Source of the DNA: Leucobacter sp. 7(1)
GTDB lineage: Bacteria > Actinomycetota > Actinomycetes > Actinomycetales > Microbacteriaceae
Length of the DNA: 64,000 nt
NCBI RefSeq assembly: GCF_900163635.1
Contig: NZ_FUID01000052.1
Span: forward strand, 124,001-188,000
Reading direction: 5' to 3'
A program made the translations under genes and the position numbers. This document shows, piece after piece, positions 50,936-60,007 of the stretch. A model generated the notes under the pieces. That model ran no database searches. It saw nothing but the letters and a program-made list of their open reading frames with translations, and had not been told where the DNA came from. Within the stretch, counting starts at the first letter, position 1, and each line of letters begins with the position of its first letter.

Positions 50936-53118
50936 GCGCGATCCTGCGACTGACCCGCCGCGATGTGCGGCACGCCACGCGCAACGTCATGGCGTCGATC
51001 GTGATCTTCGGTCTGGTCATCATCCCGTCCCTGTTCACCTGGTTCAACGTGATCGCGAGCTGGGATCCCTTCGCGAACACCAGCCGCCTGAAGGTCGCCG
51101 TGGCGAGCGCGGACACCGGCTACCAGAGCGAGCTGATGCCGATCACGCTCAACGTCGGTGAGCAGGTGCTCTCCGAGTTGCGCGCAAATGAGCAGCTCGA
51201 CTGGGTCATCACCTCCGAAGAGGACGCGATCGACGGCACCCGTTCCGGCGCCTACTACGCGTCCATCGTGCTCCCGCCCTCGTTCAGCACTGACATGATG
51301 ACGTTTTACGCCGACGGCGCGGATCGCACAAGCATCGACTTTTACACAAACGAGAAGAAAAACGCGCTCGCCCCCAAGATCACGGAGCAGGGGGCCGAGG
51401 GGGTGTCTGCGCAGATCAGCGAGGCCTTCACGGTAACCCTCGGAGATGTGGCGCTCGGCCTCATCACTTCGGTGTCCGACTACCTCACCGACGATCAGAC
51501 TCAGGCCGCGCTCGCCCGCGTCGAATCGCGCGTCAGCAATATCGGCACCCAGCTTCGGGCCAGCGCCCGCACCGCCGATACACTCACGACACTCGTGGAT
51601 TCCGGCCTGCCACTCGTCGACAGCGCAGAATCGCTCGTCTCCACCGCGGGCGGCGCGTTCTCCGACACCTCCGCAGCTGTGGGGAGCGGGGCCGCCGCAG
51701 CCGAAGAGCTCAAGGCTACGCTGCAGGGCGCCACCGAAGCGCTGAGCTCGGCACTTGCGGCTACCGCCGGAAGCTACGACGCGGTGGGGGCGCGAATCGA
51801 CGAGCTGTTTGCCAGCGCGGATGCCACCGGCGCGAGCCAGGCGCAGCTGCTCCGGTCACTCGCGGACGGCGTCCAGCAGCAGATCGACCAGACCACATCG
51901 CTGCGGGATCGCCTCGCCGCCGACGTCGCACCCGCGCTCCCCGAGGCGTCCCAGGCCGAACTCACCCGGGTCCTCAGCCGACTCGATGACGCGATTTCAC
52001 GCCAGGAAGGCGTGCGCGACCGCCTCACCCAGGCGGCGCAAGATATTACCGACGGCAGCGCGTCCTCGCAGCAGTCACGCCAGGGCATCGCCGACGCGAT
52101 CGCGGGGGCGAAGGCCGCGGTCGCCGACGCCCAGAACGCCTACGCGAACGGGCTGAAGCCGCAGCTCGATCAGCTCGCAGGCACCCTCGACGTGGTGAGC
52201 GCCGATATCGCGAAGATCCGCGGAGACCTCTCGGGGGCGGCGTCACGCCTCTCCGGCGCTGGCGATTCGGTACGGTCCGTGCTGAGCAGCGCAAGCGAGG
52301 CGACGCAGAAGCTCTCCTCCTCACTCAACAAGACCGCTGACACGTTCGGCGAGCTACAACGCGCGCTCGCAAAGGCGGCGGACACGGGCGACCTCTCGGA
52401 GGTCGCCGAGATCATCGGCTCGGACCCCGGTGTGCTCGCGACATCGCTCGCCGAGCCACTCCGGGTCGACCGCACCGCCGTGTTCCCGATCGCGGGCTTC
52501 GGGGCCGGCATGGCGCCGCTCTACACGGTACTCGCGCTCTGGGTCGGCGCGCTCCTGATGACCGTCACGATTCGTGTGGACGTCACACCGGAAATGCTGC
52601 CCGGCGAACCGGAACTCTCCCCCACGCAGAAGTATCTGGGCCGCTACGGGATCTTTGCCCTCGTTGGCCTCGCCCAGAGCACGCTGGTGACCGCTGGACT
52701 TGTGCTGTTCGTGCAAATCGAGCCAGCGCACCCACTCCTCATGATCCTTGCGGGCTGGGTCATCTCCCTGGTGTTCACACTGATCATCTACACCTTCGTC
52801 GTGGCGTTCGGAAACGCGGGCAAGGCGCTCGCGGTGCTGCTGCTGGTGATCCAGATCTCCGGATCCGGCGGGGCCTACCCGCTGCAGCTGCTGCCCGTCT
52901 GGTTCCAGAACATCAGCCCGTTCCTCCCAGCTACCTACGCCATCGACGCACTGCGCGCCGCTGTCGCAGGCATCTATGCAGCTGACTACTGGGTGGCCCT
53001 CGGTACGCTCGCACTGTTCGCACTTCCGGCGCTCCTGCTCGGTCTGGTGCTGCGCCGCCCTCTCATTTCCTTCAATCGGGGGCTCATGGAAGCCCTCGAG
53101 TCGAGCAAGTTGATGTAG
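50932..53118 (+). CDS. YhgE/Pip-type membrane protein 2
   Basis: 728 aa, paralogue of the preceding protein: N-terminal helix (SIVIFGLVIIPSLFTWFNVI), SWDPFANTSRLKVAVASADT, a coiled-coil middle (about 200-480) and an ABC2-like six-helix domain (about 510-700) ending ISFNRGLMEALESSKLM. It lacks the long C-terminal tail of its partner. Paired, translationally coupled paralogues suggest a heterodimer, as for ABC-2 permeases. Followed 11 bp later by its TetR regulator. Confidence 0.85.
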   Translation: MSAILRLTRRDVRHATRNVMASIVIFGLVIIPSLFTWFNVIASWDPFANTSRLKVAVASADTGYQSELMPITLNVGEQVLSELRANEQLDWVITSEEDAIDGTRSGAYYASIVLPPSFSTDMMTFYADGADRTSIDFYTNEKKNALAPKITEQGAEGVSAQISEAFTVTLGDVALGLITSVSDYLTDDQTQAALARVESRVSNIGTQLRASARTADTLTTLVDSGLPLVDSAESLVSTAGGAFSDTSAAVGSGAAAAEELKATLQGATEALSSALAATAGSYDAVGARIDELFASADATGASQAQLLRSLADGVQQQIDQTTSLRDRLAADVAPALPEASQAELTRVLSRLDDAISRQEGVRDRLTQAAQDITDGSASSQQSRQGIADAIAGAKAAVADAQNAYANGLKPQLDQLAGTLDVVSADIAKIRGDLSGAASRLSGAGDSVRSVLSSASEATQKLSSSLNKTADTFGELQRALAKAADTGDLSEVAEIIGSDPGVLATSLAEPLRVDRTAVFPIAGFGAGMAPLYTVLALWVGALLMTVTIRVDVTPEMLPGEPELSPTQKYLGRYGIFALVGLAQSTLVTAGLVLFVQIEPAHPLLMILAGWVISLVFTLIIYTFVVAFGNAGKALAVLLLVIQISGSGGAYPLQLLPVWFQNISPFLPATYAIDALRAAVAGIYAADYWVALGTLALFALPALLLGLVLRRPLISFNRGLMEALESSKLM

Positions 53119-53129
53119 GACGGAGCCGC

Positions 53130-53783
53130 ATGTCAGCCCAATTCGCCCGGGAACGCCCGGCCACGAATCTCCTGCCCGGTTCGCGGCGGCGCGACGCAAC
53201 CGCGAACCGGGAGACCCTGCTGTGGGCGGCGCAAGCCGCTCTCGCCGAACAACCGACGGCCTCGCTCGACGCGATCGCACAGGCGGCAGGACTCACACGG
53301 CGCGCGCTCTACGGCCACTTCCCCGACCGGGACGCGCTGCTCCACGAGGTCATCGCCGTCGGCGCACGCCAATTTCGCGAGATCGCAACCGCCGCGTCAG
53401 ATGATGATCCCCGTGTGGCCCTCGCGCAGCTTGCGGCCCGGCTGTGGAACGCCGCCCAGGCGGTGCGCGCCTCGGCGCACATCTCCGCGCAGGACGCATA
53501 CGCAGACGCCACTGCCCAGGCCCTCGAGCCGCTGCGCCAGCGCCTCACTGTGCTCACCCAGCAGGGTGTCGGATCCGGCGCGTTCCGCCGCGACATGACC
53601 CCTGAGCTCCTGGCATTCCTCATCGAGGAGACTGCCCGGGCGACGCTCCGCGAGCGGCGCGTCGCCGAGACCGCTGGGGCCGAGACCGCAGTCAAGGTGA
53701 TCCTCAGCATCGTGGGGCTCTCCTGGCAGGAACAAGGTGAATTGCTCGCTACGCACCCTGAGGTGTTGAGCGCCGACCGATAA
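53130..53783 (+). CDS. TetR-family regulator of the YhgE/Pip operon
   Basis: 217 aa. HTH at about 28-70: REtllwaaqaal-type first helix, then ASLDAIAQAAGLTRRALYGH and FPDRDALLHEVIAV; C-terminal ligand-binding domain. Third gene of the operon whose promoter carries the palindrome at 48240, so negative autoregulation is likely. Its last 35 bp overlap the convergent MFS gene. Confidence 0.88.
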   Translation: MSAQFARERPATNLLPGSRRRDATANRETLLWAAQAALAEQPTASLDAIAQAAGLTRRALYGHFPDRDALLHEVIAVGARQFREIATAASDDDPRVALAQLAARLWNAAQAVRASAHISAQDAYADATAQALEPLRQRLTVLTQQGVGSGAFRRDMTPELLAFLIEETARATLRERRVAETAGAETAVKVILSIVGLSWQEQGELLATHPEVLSADR

Positions 53784-55227
53784 ACGGAGCGCACGCCACA
53801 CCGATCAGGGCGATAATCCCGGCGACCACAAACGCCGTTCGCACCCCGGCGGCCTCACCCGCGGGGCCCGCAACGCCGCTCATCGCCGCACCCCAGGCGA
53901 GCCCGCCGACCATCGCGGCAATTCCGATGGCTCCGGCCAGCTGCTGAAGCGCGTTGACGATCGCGCTGCCGTGGCCGTACAGGCGCACCGGCACCCCGCT
54001 CAGCGCGTGGGTCAGCATCGGGGTGAGCACGAGCGACATCCCGATCGAGAACAGCACGTGCATGGCGATGATCGTGGGCACGGTGGTCCCCGCGTCGATT
54101 GTCACCATCCACCACTCCGCGGCCGCAAGCAGAATCGTGCCGGGGACAACAAGCGGCAGCGGCCCCACTGCGTCGTAGAGCCGCCCGACAAACGGCGAGA
54201 GCAGCCCCTGCGTCACGCCGCCAGGCAGCAGCATCAGCCCGGTGGCGAGCACACTCAGCCCCAGCACAGACTGCGCAAACATCGGCAGCACGATGACGGT
54301 CCCGAGCATGGTCCCCATAGCGACCATCACCAGCACCACTGAGAGCGTAAAGCTGCGCTGCGTGAAGGGCGAGAGATCGAGCAGCGCGCGCCCTGATCCA
54401 CGCGCGACCAGGGACCGTTGGCGGATCACAAACCACACGAGTCCCCCAATACCGACGACGCCGGCGACAAGCGGCACGAGGGATCCGTTCGCGAGATCCG
54501 ACACCGTCGACGTAGCGGTGACCAGGCCGCCGAAGCCGAGCAGGCTGAGCACCACGGAGGGGAGATCAAGAGCCGCGCGGCCGCCACCGCCGATCCGGGG
54601 CATCAGCGTGGCCCCGATCAGCAGCGCCGCCACCGCGATCGGCACCATGAAGCCGAATACCCAGCGCCAGTTGAACGCCTCGATCACGATCCCGGAGAGG
54701 GTCGGCCCCACTGCGGGACCCACCGAGATGACAATCGAGTTCAACCCCATGACGGTGCCGCGGTGCATTGGCTGGACGAGCGTCAGAGTTGTGGTCATGA
54801 GCAGCGGCATCACCATCGCGGTGCCGGCGGCTTGCAGCACCCGGGCGACAAGCACCACAGCGAAACTGGGGGCGACGGTCGCAAGCACGGTGCCAACGAG
54901 GAAGAGGGAGATCGCGACGAGGAACAGGCGACGCAGGGTGAAGCGCTGCAGCAGGAAGCCCGTTGTTGGGATCACCACCGCCATCGTCAGCAGGAATCCC
55001 GTGGTGAGCCACTGCACGGTTGTGGCACTCACCTCAAATTCGCGCATAAGCTGCGGGAGGGCGACGCTGAGCACAGTCTCGTTCAGGATCATCACAAACG
55101 CGGACACCGCGAGGATCGCGATGGCCGCGGTGATTGCTTTGGCGCTGAGAGGCGACTGTGCGGGCGACTCATCAGCCTCGGGCACAACGGGAGTCGGGGC
55201 GGTATGGGCGGAGGGGGAAGGAGTCAC
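53749..55227 (-). CDS. DHA2-family MFS drug exporter (EmrB/QacA-like)
   Basis: 492 aa, about 14 helices. Motifs: LNETVLSVALPQLMREFEVS (DHA2 helix 1), WLTTGFLLTMAVVIPTTGFL, GLNSIVISVGPAVGPTLSGI (motif C) and FNWRWVFGFMVPIAVAALLI. Start is a GTG at 55227. It is divergent from a TetR gene with a palindrome in the gap, suggesting regulated multidrug efflux. Its end overlaps the convergent TetR gene of the YhgE operon by 35 bp. Confidence 0.9.
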   Translation of the reverse strand: MTPSPSAHTAPTPVVPEADESPAQSPLSAKAITAAIAILAVSAFVMILNETVLSVALPQLMREFEVSATTVQWLTTGFLLTMAVVIPTTGFLLQRFTLRRLFLVAISLFLVGTVLATVAPSFAVVLVARVLQAAGTAMVMPLLMTTTLTLVQPMHRGTVMGLNSIVISVGPAVGPTLSGIVIEAFNWRWVFGFMVPIAVAALLIGATLMPRIGGGGRAALDLPSVVLSLLGFGGLVTATSTVSDLANGSLVPLVAGVVGIGGLVWFVIRQRSLVARGSGRALLDLSPFTQRSFTLSVVLVMVAMGTMLGTVIVLPMFAQSVLGLSVLATGLMLLPGGVTQGLLSPFVGRLYDAVGPLPLVVPGTILLAAAEWWMVTIDAGTTVPTIIAMHVLFSIGMSLVLTPMLTHALSGVPVRLYGHGSAIVNALQQLAGAIGIAAMVGGLAWGAAMSGVAGPAGEAAGVRTAFVVAGIIALIGVACAPFIGRRSTPQGA

Positions 55228-55275
55228 TGCAGCGGGGTCGCTTTCACATCGGGGGCATTCATCAGACGTACATCA

Positions 55276-55290
55276 TGGCACACTGTGCCA
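55276..55290. promoter_or_regulatory. Palindromic operator between MFS and TetR genes
   Basis: TGGCAC-ACT-GTGCCA, perfect 6-bp arms, 49 bp from the MFS start and 70 bp from the TetR start. A TAGATT -10 for the TetR gene follows at 55320-55325. Confidence 0.5.
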
Positions 55291-55359
55291 CAATTTCGTA
55301 AGTGGCCCCGCACATCAGATAGATTCGTGAGTATCGAGACCCGCAATCCAAGGAGTGCC

Positions 55360-56022
55360 GTGCCCGAACAATCCGACGCCCCACCCACCGGCTCCCCGGG
55401 CACGGAGGGTGTGCGGGAACGCCACTACCGTGAGACGCACAGGCGCATTCACCTTGCGGCGCTCGCACTTGCGGAGCGCGACGGCCTCCACCGCATGACC
55501 ACCGCGCAGATCGCCGCCGACGCCGGGATCTCACGCCGCACATTTTTCCGCTACTTCTCGTGCAAGGAGCAGGCCGTGCTCCCCGGGCACCGCCGCTACC
55601 TCGACGCACTCGCCGAGATCCCCCTCCCCCAGCCCGGCTCCGCCGACCCCGCCGACCCCGCCGATATCGTCGCCATCATCGACGCGGTCGGTGACCAGGT
55701 CCTGTCCTTTGAGGGCGACCCCGAGCTGACCGTTCACCGCCGCGTCTCGGCGCTTCTCCACTCCGAGCCAGAACTGCGCGCCTACGGGGCGGCGCAGGAC
55801 GCCGAGATCGCCGAACGCATGGCCGAGCGCCTCACAGGGGTCTTCCCCGAGGTCTCGCTTGCGGAACTCACCTTGCTCACTGAAGTGGGCATCACCGCTT
55901 GGCGGCACGGCTGGATCCGGTGGTCCGCACAGGCCGAAGCACCAGGCGCGGAAACCCCGACCGAGAGCCATCGCGCCACACGCGCTGCGCTGCGGCGCGC
56001 ATTCTGCGGGGGCACCGCGTGA
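55360..56022 (+). CDS. TetR-family regulator
   Basis: 220 aa from a GTG with AAGGAG four bases upstream (an earlier GTG at 55327 lacks a site). HTH about 30-75: HLAALALAERDGLHRMTTAQ, IAADAGISRRTFFRYFSCKE. The C-terminal domain includes a TetR_C-17-like part. Overlaps the LLM monooxygenase gene by 4 bp (GTGA), and lies divergent from the DHA2 exporter, so it probably controls both. Confidence 0.85.
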   Translation: MPEQSDAPPTGSPGTEGVRERHYRETHRRIHLAALALAERDGLHRMTTAQIAADAGISRRTFFRYFSCKEQAVLPGHRRYLDALAEIPLPQPGSADPADPADIVAIIDAVGDQVLSFEGDPELTVHRRVSALLHSEPELRAYGAAQDAEIAERMAERLTGVFPEVSLAELTLLTEVGITAWRHGWIRWSAQAEAPGAETPTESHRATRAALRRAFCGGTA

Positions 56023-57347
56023 GCGCGGGCCGCACCCCAGGCACTCAGCTCAACCTTGTCGCCATGGTGAACCCACCCACGAGCCAGTATGCGGAGAACT
56101 GGCGACACCCGCTCTCTCGCACCGACTGGTTGAGCGGCGCCTTTTTCACCGACCTCGCGCGCACCCTGGAGCGCGGCTGCTTCGACATGATCTTCTTCGC
56201 CGACGCGCTGGCCGTCCCGGAGGACCGGCACGGTGAGTACGCGACGACCCTCCGCACCGCGGGCAAGGGCAGCATCTATTTCGACCCGATCACGCTCATC
56301 TCTCACGTTGCCGGCGCGACGACACATCTTGGCCTCGGCGCCACAGTGTCCACGAGTTTCGTGCCGCCGTACGCGATCGCCCGGCAGCTCCTCTCCGCGG
56401 ACCACCTCTCCGGAGGCCGGGTCGCGTGGAACATCGTGACCTCCACGACGGATGCTGAAGCACGCAACATGGGACAGCCTCGGATCGCCTCACCCGCAGA
56501 ACGGTATGACCACGCCGACACCGTGGTGGAGACTGTGCGCGAGCTCTGGCGTTCGTGGGCACCCGGCGCGCTTGTCCACGATCGCGTGAGCGGTGAGTTT
56601 GCGGACCCAGAACGCGTCCACCGCATCCCCGAGGGGCTGCGGTCTCGCGGCCCGATCACCCTGCCGCGGAGTCCGCAGGGCGAGCCCGTACTCATGCAGG
56701 CGGGGTCGTCGTCTCGCGGCCGCGACTTCGCCGCGCGGTGGGCAGAAATAGTCTTCGCGATCAGCGATTCCCCCGAAGAAATGCGCGCCATGCGCACCGA
56801 ACTCCGCGACCGAGCCCGCATCGACTACGGCCGCGATCCGGACTCGGTTCGGGTACTTCAGGGCATCCAGCCGATCGTCGGCGGCACCGACGCCGCGGCC
56901 CAGGCAAAGCTCGCAGAGCTGCAGGCCGCCATCGACCTGCCCGAAGCGCTCACTAAACTCGCCAGGCTCCTGCACGCAAACACGCTCGACCCCGAGGGAT
57001 CCGCGGTCGCGCTGCTCGACGCGCACCGCGGGGCCACCGGCAGCACCGGTTTCGAAGACATGCTCCGCGCTGTGAGCGAGCGGCGCGGCTTCACCGTCGC
57101 TGATCTCGCCCGCGAGCAGGCAATGAACCAGCTCCACCCCCAAATTGTTGGCACCCCAGCAGCGATCGCGGATGAGCTCGAACACCTGTTCCGCAGCGAA
57201 GCCGCGGACGGGTTCATCGTGTTCCCGGCGCTCTACCACTCCTCCTTCGAGGACTTCGTCTCAGGCGTGGTTCCCGAACTGCAGCGGCGCGGGGTGTTCC
57301 GCTCGAGCTACGCGGGCCCCACGCTCCGCGATCAACTACGGGCCTGA
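56019..57347 (+). CDS. LLM-class flavin-dependent monooxygenase (NtaA/SnaA/DszA-like)
   Basis: 442 aa, GTG start overlapping the TetR stop. TIM-barrel luciferase-like enzyme: LNLVAMVNPPTSQYAENWRH, FDMIFFADALAVPEDRHGEY, PITLISHVAGATTHLGLGAT, SGGRVAWNIVTSTTDAEARN (typical NtaA block) and LMQAGSSSRGRDFAARWAEI. Uses reduced FMN from a separate reductase to oxidise a carbon, sulfur or amine compound. Efflux and regulation genes nearby suggest handling of a xenobiotic or sulfur compound; the substrate is unknown. Confidence 0.9.
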   Translation: MSAGRTPGTQLNLVAMVNPPTSQYAENWRHPLSRTDWLSGAFFTDLARTLERGCFDMIFFADALAVPEDRHGEYATTLRTAGKGSIYFDPITLISHVAGATTHLGLGATVSTSFVPPYAIARQLLSADHLSGGRVAWNIVTSTTDAEARNMGQPRIASPAERYDHADTVVETVRELWRSWAPGALVHDRVSGEFADPERVHRIPEGLRSRGPITLPRSPQGEPVLMQAGSSSRGRDFAARWAEIVFAISDSPEEMRAMRTELRDRARIDYGRDPDSVRVLQGIQPIVGGTDAAAQAKLAELQAAIDLPEALTKLARLLHANTLDPEGSAVALLDAHRGATGSTGFEDMLRAVSERRGFTVADLAREQAMNQLHPQIVGTPAAIADELEHLFRSEAADGFIVFPALYHSSFEDFVSGVVPELQRRGVFRSSYAGPTLRDQLRA

Positions 57348-57380
57348 CTCGCGCCCGCCCCTTGCCTACTGCCCGCCGCC

Positions 57381-57454
57381 CGCACCGAAAACACGGAGAT
57401 TCACGCCCAAATCACCCAATCGGCCGAAAATCTCCTGCGGAATCGAGAATCTCC
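57381..57454. repeat. AATCTCC-type repeat element, copy A
   Basis: 74 bp from CGCACCGAAAACACGGAGAT to GAATCTCC. Contains ACACGGAGATTC and, in opposite orientation, AATCTCC units. After the copy, the 19-bp unit AATCTCCTGCNGNATCGNG continues (57430-57474), so copy A carries about two and a half tandem units. Confidence 0.8.
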
Positions 57455-57646
57455 TGCAGGATCGTGAATCTCCGCGATGAGCGCGGGCCACCCGGACGCA
57501 TCGCACCGCACCGCACCGCACCGCACCCACCGCACCCAACCTCTCACATACTCAGCCTGGCCAGTACCGCGCTCGGCTACGACATTACTTGGCCAAGCCC
57601 GCGCGCTCTTAAGGCCCTCTGCATCCCCGGCGCCCCGGCAGCCGCT

Positions 57647-57720
57647 CGCACCGAAAACACGGAGATTCACGCCCAAGTCGCCCAATCGGCCAAAAATCTC
57701 CTGCGGAATCGAGAATCTCC
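57647..57720. repeat. AATCTCC-type repeat element, copy B
   Basis: Same 74-bp sequence as copy A with three substitutions. The right end continues GTGTTC, so the terminal ACACGGAGATTC and GAATCTCCGTGT form an inverted repeat of 12 bp. Confidence 0.8.
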
Positions 57721-57812
57721 GTGTTCAGAGTGAGGCGCTAAGGCACTGAGACGTTCAGGAGCACCAGCGCGCCCCACCGGGGCACAGGGACAACCCCTGC
57801 ACCCCGGCCCGC

Positions 57813-59270
57813 CTATCGCGCGTTCGCTACGGCCCGGCGCTGCTGCACCCAGCCCACGACCGTATCAACAACCACGAACCCGGCGAGCGTCCACCCGACA
57901 AGTGGGAGCATCACGCCGATGCCAATTGCCCCGAGCAGCACAAGCCCGATCCCCCACCAGGGGGCACCACGCAGCGTGCCGCGACGCGGCGGCTTTGCGA
58001 ACTCGAGTGCTGAGGTTCGCGTGGGTCGGCGTCGCCACCACATCAGGTATCCCAGAACCACGAGCCAGGCGATCCCCACGGCGACGAGGAACAGCACGAG
58101 CTGGTTGACAAACCCAAACATCACGCCCATGTGGAGGTCGATCCCCCACCGCGTGAGCTTCGCCAGCAGTGAGAATCCGCGGAAGTCCACGCGATCTACA
58201 ACCTCCATCGTGCTGCCGTTGATCGCCACCGCGTCGGCTTCCGTGGGGAAGTTCGACTTGATCTCCTTGACGACCCACGCCTGTCCAGGGGCGGAGGGCG
58301 GCTCGATCTGGACCTGACTCGCATTCACGTTGATGCGCTGCCCAATCGCGAGCATCGCGTCAAAGGTGTCGGGGTTCGCCTCACCGCTTGGCGCGGTCGC
58401 TGGCGCACCGTGACCGGCGTGTTCGTCGGCCGCGGGTGCGTTCCCGTCCAGGCTCGTGTCTACCCGGGGTGTGGTCCCGCCCAGGGCCGTACGCACGACA
58501 CCAACGTTGCCCCCGGCGAACTGCGACCACGTGATCCCTGTGACCGAGAGGAACAGCGCCCCGAGCAGGACCCACGCCCCGATCGAGGTGTGCCAGCTCA
58601 GCGATTTCCTGTATCCGCGGTACTTCCGGTTGGGACGAACGAAGTCCTTCTTCGTCCGCGACTTCCGGATTCGCACGAGCCAGAGCCCGAATCCGGCGAG
58701 TGCGATGATGCCCAGCCAGGAGGCCGCAAGCTCGCTGTAGATCCGACCGACCTCCCCGAGGTGGAGCGTGCGGTGCAGGCCCGAGACCCAGGTGCGGAAC
58801 GGAAGCTCCTCGTTTGAACTGTAGCTGGGCAGATCCCCGCGAATCTCCCCGGTTGCGGGGTCGACGAATACCGCTCGGGACACCCCCGCATCAAGCGAGG
58901 GGTCGGCGAACAACACACGGGTGGTGCGTCCAGATTCCGCCGCGGGCCGCACAAGCGTGAGTGCCGCGTCGTCTCCGGCGTACTGCTGCGCCGCTCGGAT
59001 CTGGTCCCCGAGCGACAGTTGAGTGTCACTCGCGGGTGCGCGAAGCGTCTCGGCGTAGACGACCTGCTCGATTGTCGGCGTGAGCGCGTACAACCCGCCC
59101 GAAACCGCTGCGACCAGGATGAACGGGCCGACGAATACGCCAGCGTAGAAGTGGAGCCGCAGCAGGAGCTGGGCGAACCAACCACGCTGGGGCTTCGCGG
59201 ACTTTGGGGCAACGGACGGCGCGGCCGCGGGGGCGGGGCCCGGGGCGGGTACAGACTGTGTCGTGGTCAT
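57813..59270 (-). CDS. PepSY-domain membrane protein
   Basis: 485 aa, four to five helices. N-terminal helix segment LLLRLHFYAGVFVGPFILVA, PepSY domain (about 60-150), HRTLHLGEVGRIYSELAASW, YRKSLSWHTSIGAWVLLGAL, and a C-terminal helix pair (GFVNQLVLFLVAVGIAWLVV). It resembles PepSY-TM proteins linked to metal reduction or copper/siderophore uptake. A His-containing insert (DEHAGHGAPA) lies about residue 285. Encoded 8 bp after the copper-chaperone gene. Confidence 0.85.
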   Translation of the reverse strand: MTTTQSVPAPGPAPAAAPSVAPKSAKPQRGWFAQLLLRLHFYAGVFVGPFILVAAVSGGLYALTPTIEQVVYAETLRAPASDTQLSLGDQIRAAQQYAGDDAALTLVRPAAESGRTTRVLFADPSLDAGVSRAVFVDPATGEIRGDLPSYSSNEELPFRTWVSGLHRTLHLGEVGRIYSELAASWLGIIALAGFGLWLVRIRKSRTKKDFVRPNRKYRGYRKSLSWHTSIGAWVLLGALFLSVTGITWSQFAGGNVGVVRTALGGTTPRVDTSLDGNAPAADEHAGHGAPATAPSGEANPDTFDAMLAIGQRINVNASQVQIEPPSAPGQAWVVKEIKSNFPTEADAVAINGSTMEVVDRVDFRGFSLLAKLTRWGIDLHMGVMFGFVNQLVLFLVAVGIAWLVVLGYLMWWRRRPTRTSALEFAKPPRRGTLRGAPWWGIGLVLLGAIGIGVMLPLVGWTLAGFVVVDTVVGWVQQRRAVANAR

Positions 59271-59278
59271 GGCGCGAC

Positions 59279-59851
59279 TCAGTGCTCACTGTGCTCGTCG
59301 GCGGGTTCCGAGGTGTCCCCGTCACCACTCTCGTAATTCTCGTTCGCGCCCGTGTAATCCTTCACGAGTGCGGTGATCTCGGACGTCGATCCGTCCGCGA
59401 ACTCGAGCGTCAGGACGAGTTCCTCACCGGCGGTGAGAGCCGCGGGCAGGTCCATCAACATAAAGTGGTTGCCACCCGGTTCGAGGTCGAAGCGACCATT
59501 GGCGGGGATCACGAAACCTCCCTCGACCTCGCGCATGACCATCTGTCCCGACTCGTTCGGGACGGTCTCATGGAGCTCAATCAGGTGGGCGGCCTGCGAG
59601 CGGACCGCGACGACGGTCACATTGCTAGCCGTGGTGTTCTGAAGTACCCCGAATGCGCCGGTCATGTCACCGGCCGCCGCGGACTTGATCCAGGCGTCGG
59701 TCAGCGTCACGGATTTTGCGGCGCTCTGCACCGCAACGGTACTTCCCGTTGCGGAATTCGGTCCTCCCCCTGGAGCGCAGCCTGCGATCGCGAGCAGCGC
59801 GACGCCGAGGGCCGCGGTCAGAGGTATTGTGCGTGAAAACGTGTTCTTCAT
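59279..59851 (-). CDS. PCu(A)C-type copper chaperone lipoprotein
   Basis: 190 aa. Lipobox AGC (Cys25). PCuAC domain with Cu(I) ligands spread over HLIELHETVPNESGQMVM, REVEGGFVIPANGRFDLEPG and GNHFMLMDLPAAL (His and Met ligands). The tail is acidic and His-containing (ADEHSEH). It carries copper outside the membrane, for example toward cytochrome oxidase. Pairs with the PepSY gene in a common actinobacterial arrangement. Start at 59851 with AAAGG. Confidence 0.9.
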   Translation of the reverse strand: MKNTFSRTIPLTAALGVALLAIAGCAPGGGPNSATGSTVAVQSAAKSVTLTDAWIKSAAAGDMTGAFGVLQNTTASNVTVVAVRSQAAHLIELHETVPNESGQMVMREVEGGFVIPANGRFDLEPGGNHFMLMDLPAALTAGEELVLTLEFADGSTSEITALVKDYTGANENYESGDGDTSEPADEHSEH

Positions 59852-59916
59852 TGAGTTGTCGCCTTTCAGGCGGTCATGTGCGCAGCGCTGCGACAGAAAT
59901 GGGCGCAGGCAAACGC

Positions 59917-59942
59917 CCCGCTGCGGTGACAACCGCAGCGGG
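59917..59942 (-). terminator. Hairpin between membrane-protein and PCuAC genes
   Basis: 11-bp stem CCCGCTGCGGT/ACCGCAGCGGG with loop GACA, about 65 bp before the PCuAC start. Confidence 0.6.
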
Positions 59943-60007
59943 CAAGAATCAGGGAAGCGGATGGGCGCACGCGCGACACCCGCGTCAGGTACCTGAAGCG
60001 GGTGGGG

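Larger units (their letters stand above)
57348..57812. other. Gene-free region carrying repeat elements
   Basis: 465 bp between the LLM gene and the convergent PepSY gene. It holds two 74-bp copies of the repeat described separately; the sequence between them shows short GCACC/CCGCA runs (about 57500-57530). No gene with acceptable composition or ribosome site is visible. Confidence 0.6.

Noticed and set aside
54242-55359. Long plus-strand frame opposite the DHA2 exporter, in frame with the TetR gene
   Set aside because: Translation is low-complexity (Thr/Ser/Arg/His-rich), lies antisense to a clear 14-TM protein, and a good GTG with a ribosome site exists at 55360.
57381-57720. CRISPR array
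   Set aside because: Only two long copies 266 bp apart and irregular short units; no uniform repeat-spacer pattern and no cas genes.
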